A stretch of 38,360 bases of DNA from Clostridiales bacterium (GTDB lineage: Bacteria > Bacillota > Clostridia > Oscillospirales > Acutalibacteraceae): NCBI GenBank assembly GCA_019418545.1, contig DYBQ01000009.1, forward strand, positions 17,634-55,993, read 5' to 3'. The notes below the pieces were generated by a model. The model was not told the origin of the DNA. It made no database searches and saw only the letters and a program-made list of their open reading frames with translations. The stretch's first letter is position 1, and every line of letters starts with the position of its first letter. A program made the translations under genes and the position numbers. This document shows, piece by piece, positions 23,301 to 31,144 of the stretch.

Positions 23301-25423
23301 ATCTCAAGGCCACTCATCACATCCAGCTTCGCAACATCGCAGTATATTGAGTACACATCGTCCATGGCCGCACCATTGTTCAGCATATCCCATATCAGCG
23401 TGTTCAGCTCCTGTGATAAATTCACAATTTCCCCAATCAGGTTTTCACTCGTCTTAAAATCCAAATCGCTTTTCTGTCTGGCCGTGTAAAACCGCTTTGA
23501 CTTTTTTGATTCCACGAGATTTGTTGGAACCAGGAACTTCCCATAGTTTCTCTTGGCTACGCGAATCAGTATTTCATTATCTGTCAGCAGCATTGTGTCT
23601 GAGTCGTAATCGGCGCCGTTCAATTTCTGCAAAAGGTTTTCTCCAATCGCATTCACAGCTACAATTTCATTCGTCAAATTGAAATACTTGTCCACAAGCG
23701 CATTTCTCACGTTCCTTGTCAGCAAAATGTTGCCGGCCGCTATATGCGGGCTGCGCGATCCAAGCAACTGTGCTCCGTCAACAAATCGTTTGGAATGTAC
23801 CTGCCCAACCCCAATTATACTCTGCCCGTCCCACCGTCCTATGGAATGGTACAACATTTCTATCGGGTTTCCAAGCAAGGTGGAATAATTTCCGTCCACA
23901 AGCACATGTCCGTTTTTCATTCCTTTTACAAACGCCTTCACAAGGTCATATCTGAAATCCGCATACAGTTTGGTGTCGCAAAATCGCTCATTCAACCCAA
24001 GCAGCTTGTAAACGATGTCGTTCTTGCTTGTCAACGGGGCATTGGAAAAATACCATTCATCATTTCCGGGGTATCCAATGTGATTCCTCAAAACGGCCGG
24101 GTCACTGTTCAGCAATTTCACATACTCAATAGAAGGTTTTAAAAATTCCTCCATTTCTTTGTACGTCATCTGCAATGTGTTCAACAGCTGATAATGCGTC
24201 TGCACCATCTGTCCATCAAAAAAATGTGTGGGCTTTTCATACTTCACAATTCCAAATGTTGGTTCCAGCTCTGCCAGCCATTTTTCAAACGTTCCAAATT
24301 TCAAATACTTAATACTGCTTGGCGTTGTAATCATCCGAATATCGCTTATGCTACGAGCCCGTGTTTTCCCGTTCAGCTGCGCCACATCTACAATACCATG
24401 GTCAGCAAAAAACTTCTGAATATTGGTATTGAAACATGCGCTTTTGAAAAAACGGTTTCTCAGCAAAAGCATTCCTTTGCCAGAATATTCAGCGGGGAAG
24501 AGACTCTCATCCAAAAGCGACTGCCCATCCCATATCGAATTTGATATTTCAACGCATTCTTTTTCAGAAACCAGCCGATTCCCTTGTCCTATTCGTGTCG
24601 CAATCACGTCATCCTGAAATACGCTTTCGTAATCATCCACCAGCAAGATGTTCTCCGGGTAAATGTCCACGGTGTCTATGATGCTGCTTGAAGTCAGGGC
24701 AATGTACGCCTCCCACGCAGCCAGGTCTATTTGCTGCCCATCCTTCACCACAATGCCGCACTGTGCCCATCTGTCCATTTTTTTATACAGCTTCTCGTCA
24801 ATAAACAGGCATTTGCCCACACGGCTGCTCCCGGAAGACCGTTTAAATCTCACATAGTGAATGCCATCACACCAGAATCCATTTTCATAAAGTTCCTGCC
24901 GCAACTCAAAGATGCTCATGACATTTCGGATGTTTGTCTTTGCTCTGTATGTATTTCCTTCTGTGTAAAAATATGGGCATATGTCACTCAGCTCAACGGC
25001 ATTGTGCACGCTTGTACCCACTTGCACGGCAATCAGTTCTCCACCGCGAATATCCACGCCATCTTCAAGGTCAATCTCACTCGGCCGCCACCCGTTTTTT
25101 ATATACAGCCCATTCCGAATGCGGTTATACTCTTTCAAGGCATACTTGAATGTCACATTGATCACTCTATGACTGTACTCTTTCCCATCCACCTGTGTGG
25201 AAAATCTCGAATTTCGATAAACGCTCTCATACACCTCTCGCAGCTTCAGCAGGTCCAGCGAATAATCGAGGGTATTGATAAATCTGCTGAACCGCATATC
25301 TCCTCTGGGGGTACGAATATTGTACCCTGTACGCACATCCCCGTGCAAATAGTGCATACTCATATACAAATCCTTTGCATCCAGGGAAGGGATATAAACA
25401 GCCCCGCCGCTCATCATACTCAC
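23301..25423 (-). CDS. YonO/QDE-1-type single-subunit RNA polymerase, exon 1
   Basis: GTG at 25423 (or ATG 25417) opens a frame that overlaps the stop of the 43-residue gene, so translation is probably coupled. The second double-psi barrel carries NGADYDSDTMLLTDN at 602-616; D605, D607 and D609 are the metal-binding triad of DxDGD in beta-prime, YonO and eukaryotic RNA-dependent polymerases. Here G is replaced by S. GSRSPHIAAGNILL (about 570) resembles the first barrel. Joined with exon 2 it makes 949 residues. It probably transcribes phage genes, as YonO does in phage SPbeta. Unspliced, the frame would end 9 codons into the intron. Confidence 0.85.
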
Positions 25424-25551
25424 AGGTAATCGCCGCCCTTTCGTCCAGAGTCATCCTGAAACAAAAAGGTGACAATAAGTGCCAACGGTGCACATGCCCC
25501 AAGAAAAACCAAAGCGTTTTTCAAAACAGCTTCCAGCCACATCCATGTCAT
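25420..25551 (-). CDS. Small single-pass membrane protein, 43 aa
   Basis: ATG at 25551 overlaps the desulfurase stop as ATGA, and its TGA (25420-25422) overlaps the GTG start of the polymerase. The sequence MTWMWLEAVLKNALVFLGAC is followed by PLALIVTFLF, one hydrophobic helix of about 20 residues, and a charged end (QDDSGRKGGDYL). Its exact nesting between two genes argues that it is real. It may tether or signal near the membrane, or its translation may mainly couple desulfurase to polymerase. Function is unknown. Confidence 0.6.
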   Translation of the reverse strand: MTWMWLEAVLKNALVFLGACAPLALIVTFLFQDDSGRKGGDYL

Positions 25552-26687
25552 GTCGGCTTCACCTCCAAAAGCTGAAGGCTGTCTTTCAGAGCCGCCACAG
25601 CATTCAGCACATCAGCTTCCGTGTTCTGATGTCCAAAGCTGAACCGAATTGTACTCCTCGCTTCTGCTTCACTCAACCCAATCGCCCGCAGTACATGCGA
25701 AGTCTCTATCGAGCTAGAGTTGCAGGCGCTACCGGCCGAAGCACACACGCCAAAGGTATCAAGTGTCAAAAGCAACGATTCCGCATCCACTCCAGGAAAA
25801 CGAACGCTCAATATCCCGCTTTCGTTGAAAGGAACATTCTGCCGCATATCGATCTGTTCATCTTCACACATATCAACAAACAGGCGCTTCATGTGCAGCA
25901 CATGCTCATTCCGTTCTTCCATGTTTTCTATCGCTTCTGTGATAGCCTGCCCCATACCCACAATGCCTGCTACGTTTTCTGTGCTGGCACGCTTTCCGCT
26001 TTCCTGCGCGCCACCGTAGATAAATGGGGGAAGGGGCGTGCCACGTTTCACATACAGCGCGCCTACACCTTTGGGACCATTGAACTTATGGGCAGACATG
26101 CTCAGAAAATCCACTCCAAGTTTCTTTACGTCAATGGGGATATGTCCAACCGCCTGCACGGCATCTGTGTGGTGCAGTATCCCGTTTTCTCGGAACCCAT
26201 CAAATAATTTTCGAATTGGCTGTACCGTCCCCAATTCGTTGTTTAACAGCATTGCTGTGCACAAAGCGGGGTAATATTTGAAACGGACAAAATCTGCCTC
26301 TGCATTGGTGAATGGTACGCACACACCATCTATTCCAACGCGGTAATACAAAGCACAGGACGGGTCAAATGCCATTACACTGTTCAATATGGCATGATGT
26401 TCAATAAGCGTCGTCAGAATAAATTCTCCGCCTTTAACCCCCGATATCACCCAGTTGTCTGCCTCTGTTCCACTTCCGGTGAAAAATATCTCATCCGGGT
26501 CAGCACAAATAGCATCAGCCACTTGTTTCCTTGCTTTTTCAATGGCCACTCTGGCTTCCCGGCCCATCTTATACAGAGAAGACGGGTTCCCATATTGCTC
26601 TTCCAGCCATGGGCGCATGGCATTGAACACTCCGCGAGAAAGCGGGGTTGTTGCCGCATTGTCAAGGTACACGGTTTTATTCGCCAT
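25548..26687 (-). CDS. Cysteine desulfurase (NifS/IscS/DndA type), 379 aa
   Basis: ATG at 26687 lies 7 nt after AGGAGG. The pyridoxal-phosphate aminotransferase fold is complete: YLDNAATTP at 7-15, TGSGTEADN at 70-78, IEHHAI at 95-100, HTDAVQAVGHIPID at 173-186, SAHKFNGPKG with the cofactor lysine K201, and SAGSACNSSSIE with the active Cys C322. It transfers sulfur from cysteine to a carrier or to a thiolation system (Fe-S clusters, tRNA, or phosphorothioate DNA as in DndA). No Dnd or Isc partner is visible in the window. It overlaps the Cys-rich gene upstream and the 43-residue gene downstream. Confidence 0.9.
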   Translation of the reverse strand: MANKTVYLDNAATTPLSRGVFNAMRPWLEEQYGNPSSLYKMGREARVAIEKARKQVADAICADPDEIFFTGSGTEADNWVISGVKGGEFILTTLIEHHAILNSVMAFDPSCALYYRVGIDGVCVPFTNAEADFVRFKYYPALCTAMLLNNELGTVQPIRKLFDGFRENGILHHTDAVQAVGHIPIDVKKLGVDFLSMSAHKFNGPKGVGALYVKRGTPLPPFIYGGAQESGKRASTENVAGIVGMGQAITEAIENMEERNEHVLHMKRLFVDMCEDEQIDMRQNVPFNESGILSVRFPGVDAESLLLTLDTFGVCASAGSACNSSSIETSHVLRAIGLSEAEARSTIRFSFGHQNTEADVLNAVAALKDSLQLLEVKPT

Positions 26688-26952
26688 CACGAAGCCTCCT
26701 TTGCATGGAACGTGCTCCGGCGGCCGCTATTCTGTGATAACTCATTTCATTCCAAACTGCACTAACAGCACTATAGGCGTCTCTCGCTCCCGCCTTAAAG
26801 TTTTTACATGTAATGCGGGCTTCCTTATTCAGTTTTCCAATATCGCATGTGTCGCGCCAAACGCAACACCGGCACACATAAATCTTGTAGTAATCTTCAA
26901 TTCTTCCGCGGCTGCTGTACCACCGCAAAAGTTCCTCTCGATTTTGAGTCAT
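26677..26952 (-). CDS. Small Cys-rich protein, 91 aa
   Basis: ATG at 26952 (MTQNREELLRWYSS) has AGTGAG about 8 nt upstream. The middle contains YVCRCCVWRDTCDIGKLNKE with another Cys nearby (ITCKNF): a C-x-CC-x5-C...C cluster that could hold zinc or an iron-sulfur centre. Its last codons overlap the desulfurase start by 11 nt, so the two are probably co-translated. A functional link (sulfur acceptor or Fe-S protein) is only inference. Confidence 0.55.
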   Translation of the reverse strand: MTQNREELLRWYSSRGRIEDYYKIYVCRCCVWRDTCDIGKLNKEARITCKNFKAGARDAYSAVSAVWNEMSYHRIAAAGARSMQRRLRDGE

Positions 26953-27176
26953 TCGCAAATCTCACTTTCATACATTCATCCTTTCGTTTTTCACTTCGCC
27001 TTGTTCCCTTGGTAATCATTTGTGAGGGTAGGGGAAGCCTATTTCATTAAAAGGGTCAAGTACACTGATTTTTTCTTTTTCAAATTGACGTTTTGAAAGC
27101 TACAACGCAGGCGGAGTAAAATTACCCTCCTGTGCATCGGCCTCTCAAAACCTCTTCTAATTGTGGCTATTTAGGG

Positions 27177-27488
27177 TCAACATGGCCCTCGTGCCGTTCT
27201 CGGGTTTGCCGCCCGCAGAGCAGCCAGATGCGCTTCGCTAAGTACACGTTTACTGATACTTGGATTGCGAATGCTTATGGCACGTTCCGGAGCACTGAAT
27301 CTCGCTCCTATTACGGGGCCGTCCGGTGTGCCATAATGGCATTCATCTTCCAAGTGCCAGCCCTGCTTGCGCAGCTTCGTGATGTGCTTCTGCACAGTCG
27401 TGTCCACATACCATTTCTTTTCAATGGCGTCATAGCGCAACAAGGTCTCTTGCTCATTCAGCGTAAGCTTTGTGGTGCATACGGAAAT
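27177..27488 (-). CDS. Small protein paralogous to 27598-27852, 103 aa, apparent AUU start
   Basis: The computed ATG at 27503 has no ribosome site. GGAGGTG lies inside the frame, 6 nt before ATT 27488, which gives MSVCTTKLTLNEQETLL. That aligns with its neighbour's MHTPVKLTMEERETMY. Shared sequence: KLT-x-(3)-ET near the start, D(I/L)xxLRxxxW(E/H)... near 38 and F-A-P-(E/A)-R near 70. The C-terminal tail here is longer (RVLSEAHLAALRAANPRTAR). The family occurs as small unknown proteins in clostridial mobile elements. Function unknown. Confidence 0.6.
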   Translation of the reverse strand: MSVCTTKLTLNEQETLLRYDAIEKKWYVDTTVQKHITKLRKQGWHLEDECHYGTPDGPVIGARFSAPERAISIRNPSISKRVLSEAHLAALRAANPRTARGPC

Positions 27489-27597
27489 ATCGTTCACCTC
27501 CATTTCTGTGCAACGGAAAATTAACCGTCTTTTTGGGGCTTCCTGCCCTCGAAAGGGAAGAAGCCCATATTCTATCTAAAACGCGATGCAGGCCCTT

Positions 27598-27852
27598 CTA
27601 GGCCGGTTTGCGCGTGCGCTTTGTACGCGGGGCTACCAAACGCGGCGTCAAATACCTCGCCGGCGCCCGGAATGTGGCGGAGCAGATGCTGCCGTCATCA
27701 TAGTAGTCAACAGCCACCACTTCCCATCGCAGGCGACGCAGCTCATTGATGTCGCGCAGCAGGGTAGAAAAGGCGGTCACTGTATCCGTCACCGGGTCAA
27801 CCACATACATCGTCTCGCGTTCTTCCATCGTCAGTTTTACAGGGGTATGCAT
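27598..27852 (-). CDS. Small paralogous protein, 84 aa
   Basis: ATG at 27852 lies 9 nt after AAGGAGG. MHTPVKLTMEERETMYVVDP, RDINELRRLRWEVVAVDYYD and ATFRAPARYLTPRLVAPRTK align with the 103-residue neighbour, so the pair is a tandem duplication. The C-terminus is basic (RTKRTRKPA). It lies between the winged-helix gene and its paralogue, 27 nt after the former. No function is recognised. Confidence 0.65.
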   Translation of the reverse strand: MHTPVKLTMEERETMYVVDPVTDTVTAFSTLLRDINELRRLRWEVVAVDYYDDGSICSATFRAPARYLTPRLVAPRTKRTRKPA

Positions 27853-27879
27853 CGCGGAAAACCTCCTTGTGTTTATGTA

Positions 27880-28674
27880 TCAGAAATCAAGGTCGGTCTT
27901 TTTCCCATGTATCAGCAGCTTTACTTTCGCATTCAGCTCATCTTCATGCCCGCCGCGCGCATATACTGTGTTGAGGCTCACATAGTTCCCGTCTTTTCTG
28001 GAAGGGAAGGTCGGCGTCAATGCACAAAGCACGCCCAGCTTCTTCAGCTCTCTCACCGCTTTCGATACGCGCAGCTCGCTCAATCCGGTAAATTCACACA
28101 GTATACGCACCGATATGCTGCACGCCTCCGGCCGCTCCTTCGGGTCGTCTCCGCTTTTGCGGGGGCGTATCCGGCTGACAATCGTGAAAAACACAATGGA
28201 CAAATCCGGCTTGCGCTTGAAATCCGACTCCAAGATGGCCTGCACTTCACCAAGATAAATTTTACTGAATCCTTGTTTATACGACCTGTCTTTTTCACCT
28301 ATACGCACATACGTTTCTCCATATCGTATCTTGTTCACACTCTCTGGCTCTACAAATCGAAGGCTGGAATCTGTCAGTGATTTCGACTCTTCGATAAGGG
28401 TACATACGGTGTTTTTAGCACACACAATAGCAGGGTAATTTACGTCCTTGCCCAACGCGGCACACAGCCCGTTTGATGAAACCACAAAAGAATCCGTGCC
28501 CACATCACTAGCTGTATATGCCATCCTTTGTGTTTTCAGATACAGGTAAACCGCCAAAAGATTTCCTTTGTCTTTCAGGTACGTGTTTAGGAATCCGTGG
28601 CTCACCAGAAACGGATCTCCAACCTCAAAAGTCTGTCGATTTTCTCTGTCACTTGTTTTGTTCATTTTTTTCAA
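27880..28674 (-). CDS. Winged-helix DNA-binding protein, possible replication initiator, 264 aa
   Basis: TTG start at 28674 lies 6 nt after GAGGAGG. Residues 188-217 (SVRILCEFTGLSELRVSKAV and the rest) form a helix-turn-helix with a following wing (LGVLCALTPTFPSRKDGNYV). Residues 25-55 (SHGFLNTYLKDKGNLLAVYL) look like a helical N-terminal domain. This layout is seen in plasmid and phage replication initiators and in DnaD-like proteins. It reads away from an AT-rich repeat and inverted-repeat region at 28746-28816, which could be its target. A transcriptional role is also possible. Confidence 0.6.
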   Translation of the reverse strand: MKKMNKTSDRENRQTFEVGDPFLVSHGFLNTYLKDKGNLLAVYLYLKTQRMAYTASDVGTDSFVVSSNGLCAALGKDVNYPAIVCAKNTVCTLIEESKSLTDSSLRFVEPESVNKIRYGETYVRIGEKDRSYKQGFSKIYLGEVQAILESDFKRKPDLSIVFFTIVSRIRPRKSGDDPKERPEACSISVRILCEFTGLSELRVSKAVRELKKLGVLCALTPTFPSRKDGNYVSLNTVYARGGHEDELNAKVKLLIHGKKTDLDF

Positions 28675-28745
28675 GTTTGTCCTCCTCAGTCAGTTTTTTT
28701 CATAATTGTTTGTCGTGAAAACACACGTTTCCCTTGCTTCGCAAG

Positions 28746-28771
28746 TATAAGCAATATATATAAGCAATATA
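28746..28771. repeat. Two tandem 13-bp repeats, iteron-like
   Basis: TATAAGCAATATA occurs twice in direct succession (28746-28758 and 28759-28771), in the AT-rich leader of the winged-helix gene. With the adjacent inverted repeat this could be a binding site or part of a replication origin. Confidence 0.6.
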
Positions 28772-28785
28772 TATACGATTTTCAA
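28757..28785 (-). promoter_or_regulatory. Probable promoter of the winged-helix gene
   Basis: On the minus strand TTGAAA (28780-28785) and TATATA (28757-28762) are separated by 17 nt. The start would fall near 28750, giving a 75-nt leader. It overlaps both the tandem repeats and the inverted repeat, so the protein may control its own expression. Confidence 0.6.
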
Positions 28786-28816
28786 TATTAAGTTATCACT
28801 TAATATTAAAAATCGT
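28775..28816. repeat. 19-bp inverted repeat, candidate origin or operator
   Basis: ACGATTTTCAATATTAAGT and ACTTAATATTAAAAATCGT are complementary at 18 of 19 positions around a 4-nt TATC loop. Together with the two tandem repeats at 28746-28771 it forms an AT-rich block between the winged-helix gene and the recombinase. Confidence 0.7.
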
Positions 28817-29016
28817 AATGGAAAATCCGCGCTAAAAACAGGTGGGTTTTCAGGTCGATTTCACAGTGATGTTTGGCCTATATATCAGGGGGACACCTAC
28901 ACTCCTCACTCCGTTCGTCGTTACGGTTTCCCCCTGAACCCCTTTCCCTTTGTCGCTCGCTTACGCTCGCTCCGGGCGGCTGGCGCCGCCCCTTATAACG
29001 AAGACAACTCCTACTA
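28817..29016. other. Gene-free interval with inverted repeats
   Basis: No gene is seen. TCAGGGGGA (28888-28896) and TCCCCCTGA (28930-28938) form a 9-bp inverted repeat, and GGGCGGC/GCCGCCC around TGGC (about 28975-28993) is the same hairpin core as the one following the capsid gene at 11200. A small frame at 28878-29069 has no ribosome site and is not supported. The pair of palindromes could be recombinase-related or 3' mRNA structure; no attachment-site core was recognised. Confidence 0.5.
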
Positions 29017-29898
29017 TCAAATTCCAAAATAGTCTGTGTCATCATCCTGGAATTGTGTTGCCAGCTCATGCAGCCGTGTTACCTGTGGCAACGTCTGCGG
29101 AGCCTCAAAGTATTTACTCAGTTCGTTTCTTGCCGCATCTGCCATTTCAGTGCTCCAGCCTGCATAGTGCCGCGTCAGCTTCTTGTCGTAGTGGCATGTG
29201 CTGACGTTGATGATGCTCAAATCATTCTCGCTTCCAAATTCAAGCCCTTCCTGGCGCAGCTTCATGATGATGGCAGCACTGTAATGGGCGAATGTCTTGC
29301 GCATCGTATGTGAAGTAAAGTTAGTCTGAATATTCAAAGCCTTTTTGATTTTGGACATGTCATTGTTAACTGTCCTCACTTCAATCGCTTGGTAGGGTGC
29401 TTCTCGCCCGTTGAACAACGGCTCGCTGAGTTTAAATCCCGGCCGGCATTTCTTCAGGTAAAGCGCAATTGCTTCTTTCACAAAGGGCACAAGCAGAATG
29501 CTAGATTCTTTTCCTGTCTTTCTCTCATGCAGAACAATGCGCTCCTTGAACTTCGTTGGGGTAGAAAGTACATCACGAATGTACATCGGTGTGTAATCAT
29601 CATCCGGGTCAATCCGTCCGTCTTTCCCATGTCGTACCATGGCGCTTGCACGGCATCCTGCAATAACCCCCAAACACCAAATGGCGTTCATACGGTAAGC
29701 CCATGGCTTATCCAGCGATACCAGATAATCTGATATCCGTTTTACCATGTAGGGGTCCTGAAGCGGCTGCGCAGCTTTGGAGGCAGAACGCTTGCAAGAA
29801 GATGGGAACGCGATTGTGTTTTTGGACGAAGAATGAAAATCGTATACTTTTCTTGTGATTGGATAATTGTCAACGTCGCAAAGTGCATTAAGTGACAT
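29017..29898 (-). CDS. Tyrosine recombinase / integrase, 293 aa
   Basis: ATG at 29898 lies 9 nt after AGGAGG. Catalytic residues: GCRASAM (R83), HERKTGK (K127), HTMRKTF (H197, R200), a further His at 236, and TRHYAG with Tyr Y245. The N-terminal part is short (about 45 residues before the core domain), so the arm-binding domain may be reduced. It has its own promoter with an operator-like motif over the -35 region. Its divergent neighbour is non-coding. It may integrate the phage or resolve dimers of a plasmid form. Confidence 0.85.
   Translation of the reverse strand: MSLNALCDVDNYPITRKVYDFHSSSKNTIAFPSSCKRSASKAAQPLQDPYMVKRISDYLVSLDKPWAYRMNAIWCLGVIAGCRASAMVRHGKDGRIDPDDDYTPMYIRDVLSTPTKFKERIVLHERKTGKESSILLVPFVKEAIALYLKKCRPGFKLSEPLFNGREAPYQAIEVRTVNNDMSKIKKALNIQTNFTSHTMRKTFAHYSAAIIMKLRQEGLEFGSENDLSIINVSTCHYDKKLTRHYAGWSTEMADAARNELSKYFEAPQTLPQVTRLHELATQFQDDDTDYFGI
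29839..29855 (-). promoter_or_regulatory. Diverged copy of the operator-like motif inside the recombinase gene
   Basis: On the minus strand CAAGAAAAGTATACGAT differs from CAAGAAAAGTAAACGAT by one base. It lies near the start of the recombinase coding sequence, about 100 nt from the copy in the promoter and in the opposite orientation. Confidence 0.4.
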
Positions 29899-29943
29899 CT
29901 GTTCTGTCCTCCTGATTCATTGGGTGTATCAGCTTCTATCGTC

Positions 29944-29972
29944 ATTATAGCACATATCTCAAGAAAAGTAAA
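29944..29972 (-). promoter_or_regulatory. Promoter of the recombinase gene
   Basis: On the minus strand TTTACT (29967-29972) and TATAAT (29944-29949) are exactly 17 nt apart. Transcription should begin near 29937, giving a 39-nt leader with the AGGAGG site. The operator-like motif at 29959-29976 covers the -35 element. Confidence 0.8.
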
Positions 29973-29976
29973 CGAT
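29959..29976 (+). promoter_or_regulatory. Operator-like 18-bp motif, copy 1
   Basis: TCAAGAAAAGTAAACGAT overlaps the recombinase -35 element and ends 2 nt before the -35 of the divergent plus-strand promoter. An identical copy is at 36339-36356 downstream of another promoter, and a 15/18 match follows it at 36365. The placement suggests a binding site for a shared regulator. Confidence 0.65.
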
Positions 29977-29978
29977 AT

Positions 29979-30006
29979 TTGAAAAATTTTTTTGGCCTGC
30001 TGTAAT
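29979..30006 (+). promoter_or_regulatory. Divergent plus-strand promoter
   Basis: TTGAAA (29979-29984) and TGTAAT (30001-30006) are 16 nt apart, five of six matches to each consensus. It would start a transcript near 30013, into a region without genes. Confidence 0.6.
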
Positions 30007-30012
30007 ACGGCC

Positions 30013-30114
30013 GGTAAGGGTAGTTAAAACCCGCCTACACGAGATGCAAATAGCCCAAACATAAACAGAATAGCCAAGTTGTGGCCTAAATTCCTTCTGG
30101 AATGAAGGTTTTTT
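30013..30114 (+). ncRNA. Candidate small RNA, about 100 nt
   Basis: A transcript from the promoter at 29979 would meet CCTTC/GAAGG (30093-30097 with 30104-30108) followed by six Ts, a plausible terminator. The same 3' segment recurs in modified form at about 30395-30425, without the T run. There is no open frame with a ribosome site. The existence of the RNA is inference from promoter plus terminator. Confidence 0.4.
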
Positions 30115-31108
30115 CAAGAGAAATGTTTGACGCAAGAAAAGTGCCAGGTGAATTCAGAGCTTTTAAAATCGCTCATTTAGAAGAGAATTGAATGGCATGT
30201 TGGCCATATGCGTTAGAGTGTTACCGGCCGGTAGGTAAGATGGCAAGAGGGATGGTGTTTATTCTTGCAGGAGTTGCTTTTAGTAAGAATAGAGGGGTGG
30301 AGCTACACAATGAAAGCTGGGAAGGTCCAAACGTCTGAAACTAGTAAATCCTTCTGCAGGAACTCAATTGTCTCTAAAATGGTCAAGTTGGATCGAAATC
30401 CTCTTCTGGAATGAAGGTTTTGAAGATTGAAATTATTTGGTAGGGAAAAGTTGCGTTTAAAGGTGTAAATGAAAAAATCATCAATTCAAAAGAAGATTGA
30501 AGGCATACTTGGGTATGGGCATGAAATGAATGGTATGGGAATGATATAGAGGGGCAGTGAAAAAGTAGAGGATGTATAACACAGCAAGAGATTTAGTGGT
30601 TGTAGTAGACGGGGTGAATGGAAAATTAAGTTATGCGGCCGAATGCAACAAGGGATGTAAGAACGGATTCACGAGAAGGAAGATAAAGGATGAAAGAGTG
30701 GAGGGGAAGGATGGTAAAGGTTAAACGAGCAGATGCCGGCAGGCAATATGAGGCTGTGAAAGAGCATGGGTTTAATCGGCCGGAAAGCAGCCAAAAAGCT
30801 GATGCTTTGCCAAAATCGGAAAAAATGACGGTTTTATGCGGTTTCTTAGTATGTTTTGAGGTAAAAATAGTACTGTTTTGAACTTTTTATGAGAATTTTT
30901 GAAGAGATAGAATACTGGAAAATGGCTTTGCTGTGCGGTTTTTTCCGAAATAATGTCCGAATGGTTTTGAGGGAAAAATAAGGGTTAGAGAGGAGTGGGA
31001 GAAAAAATGAAAAAATAGGGGCCACGGGACCAGAAAAAAAGTGGCAAAGTGTGAAAAGGGTACTTGTTTGTTTCTGATTATTTGCGCCCGGCCAAAATAT
31101 GTAAATAT
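30115..31108. other. Gene-free region, purine-rich on the plus strand
   Basis: No convincing gene. A 63-codon plus-strand frame at 30690 has no clear ribosome site and looks like chance. The block around 30385-30430 partly repeats 30080-30125 (TTCTGGAATGAAGGTTTT in both). A palindrome TACCGGCCGGTA is near 30220. Repeats resembling GGCTTTGCTGTGCGGTTTTT occur at 30820 and 30918, described separately. The lack of genes over 1 kb in a compact phage is notable. Confidence 0.6.
30820..30948 (+). repeat. Two copies of a G-C-G-G-T-rich motif (family also at 21322 and 31138)
   Basis: Related segments occur at 21322-21352, 30820-30850, 30918-30948 and 31138-31166. They share AAAATGGCTT...TGCGGTTTTT, with GGCTTTGYTRTGCGGTTTT as an approximate consensus. 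All are intergenic and one lies between the polymerase terminator and downstream genes. They could be binding sites, promoters of the phage polymerase, or relics of one element. Confidence 0.5.
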
Positions 31109-31144
31109 GCCCCCACCCCACGATAGGGGCGAGGGCTGTTTTTT
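31109..31144 (+). terminator. Plus-strand terminator
   Basis: GCCC and CCCC pair with GGGG and GGGC with a small internal loop, followed by TGTTTTTT. It closes the gene-free plus-strand region before the minus-strand ribbon-helix-helix gene. Confidence 0.65.

Noticed and set aside
25227..25502. Minus-strand frame overlapping the polymerase start
   Set aside because: It overlaps both the polymerase gene and the 43-residue gene in another frame, and has no ribosome site.
27540..27580. Hairpin between the paralogues as a terminator
   Set aside because: GGGCTTC/GAAGCCC forms a stem, but on the minus strand it is followed by A, not T.
28878..29069. 63-codon minus frame after the recombinase
   Set aside because: Low-complexity Arg/Ser/Glu sequence overlapping the recombinase end, no ribosome site.
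30080..30430. CRISPR-like repeats
   Set aside because: Only two imperfect copies about 300 nt apart, no regular spacers.
30690..30881. Plus-strand frame of 63 codons
   Set aside because: Weak ribosome site, low-complexity sequence and no recognisable motif; it lies in a region that otherwise has repeats and a small-RNA-like layout.
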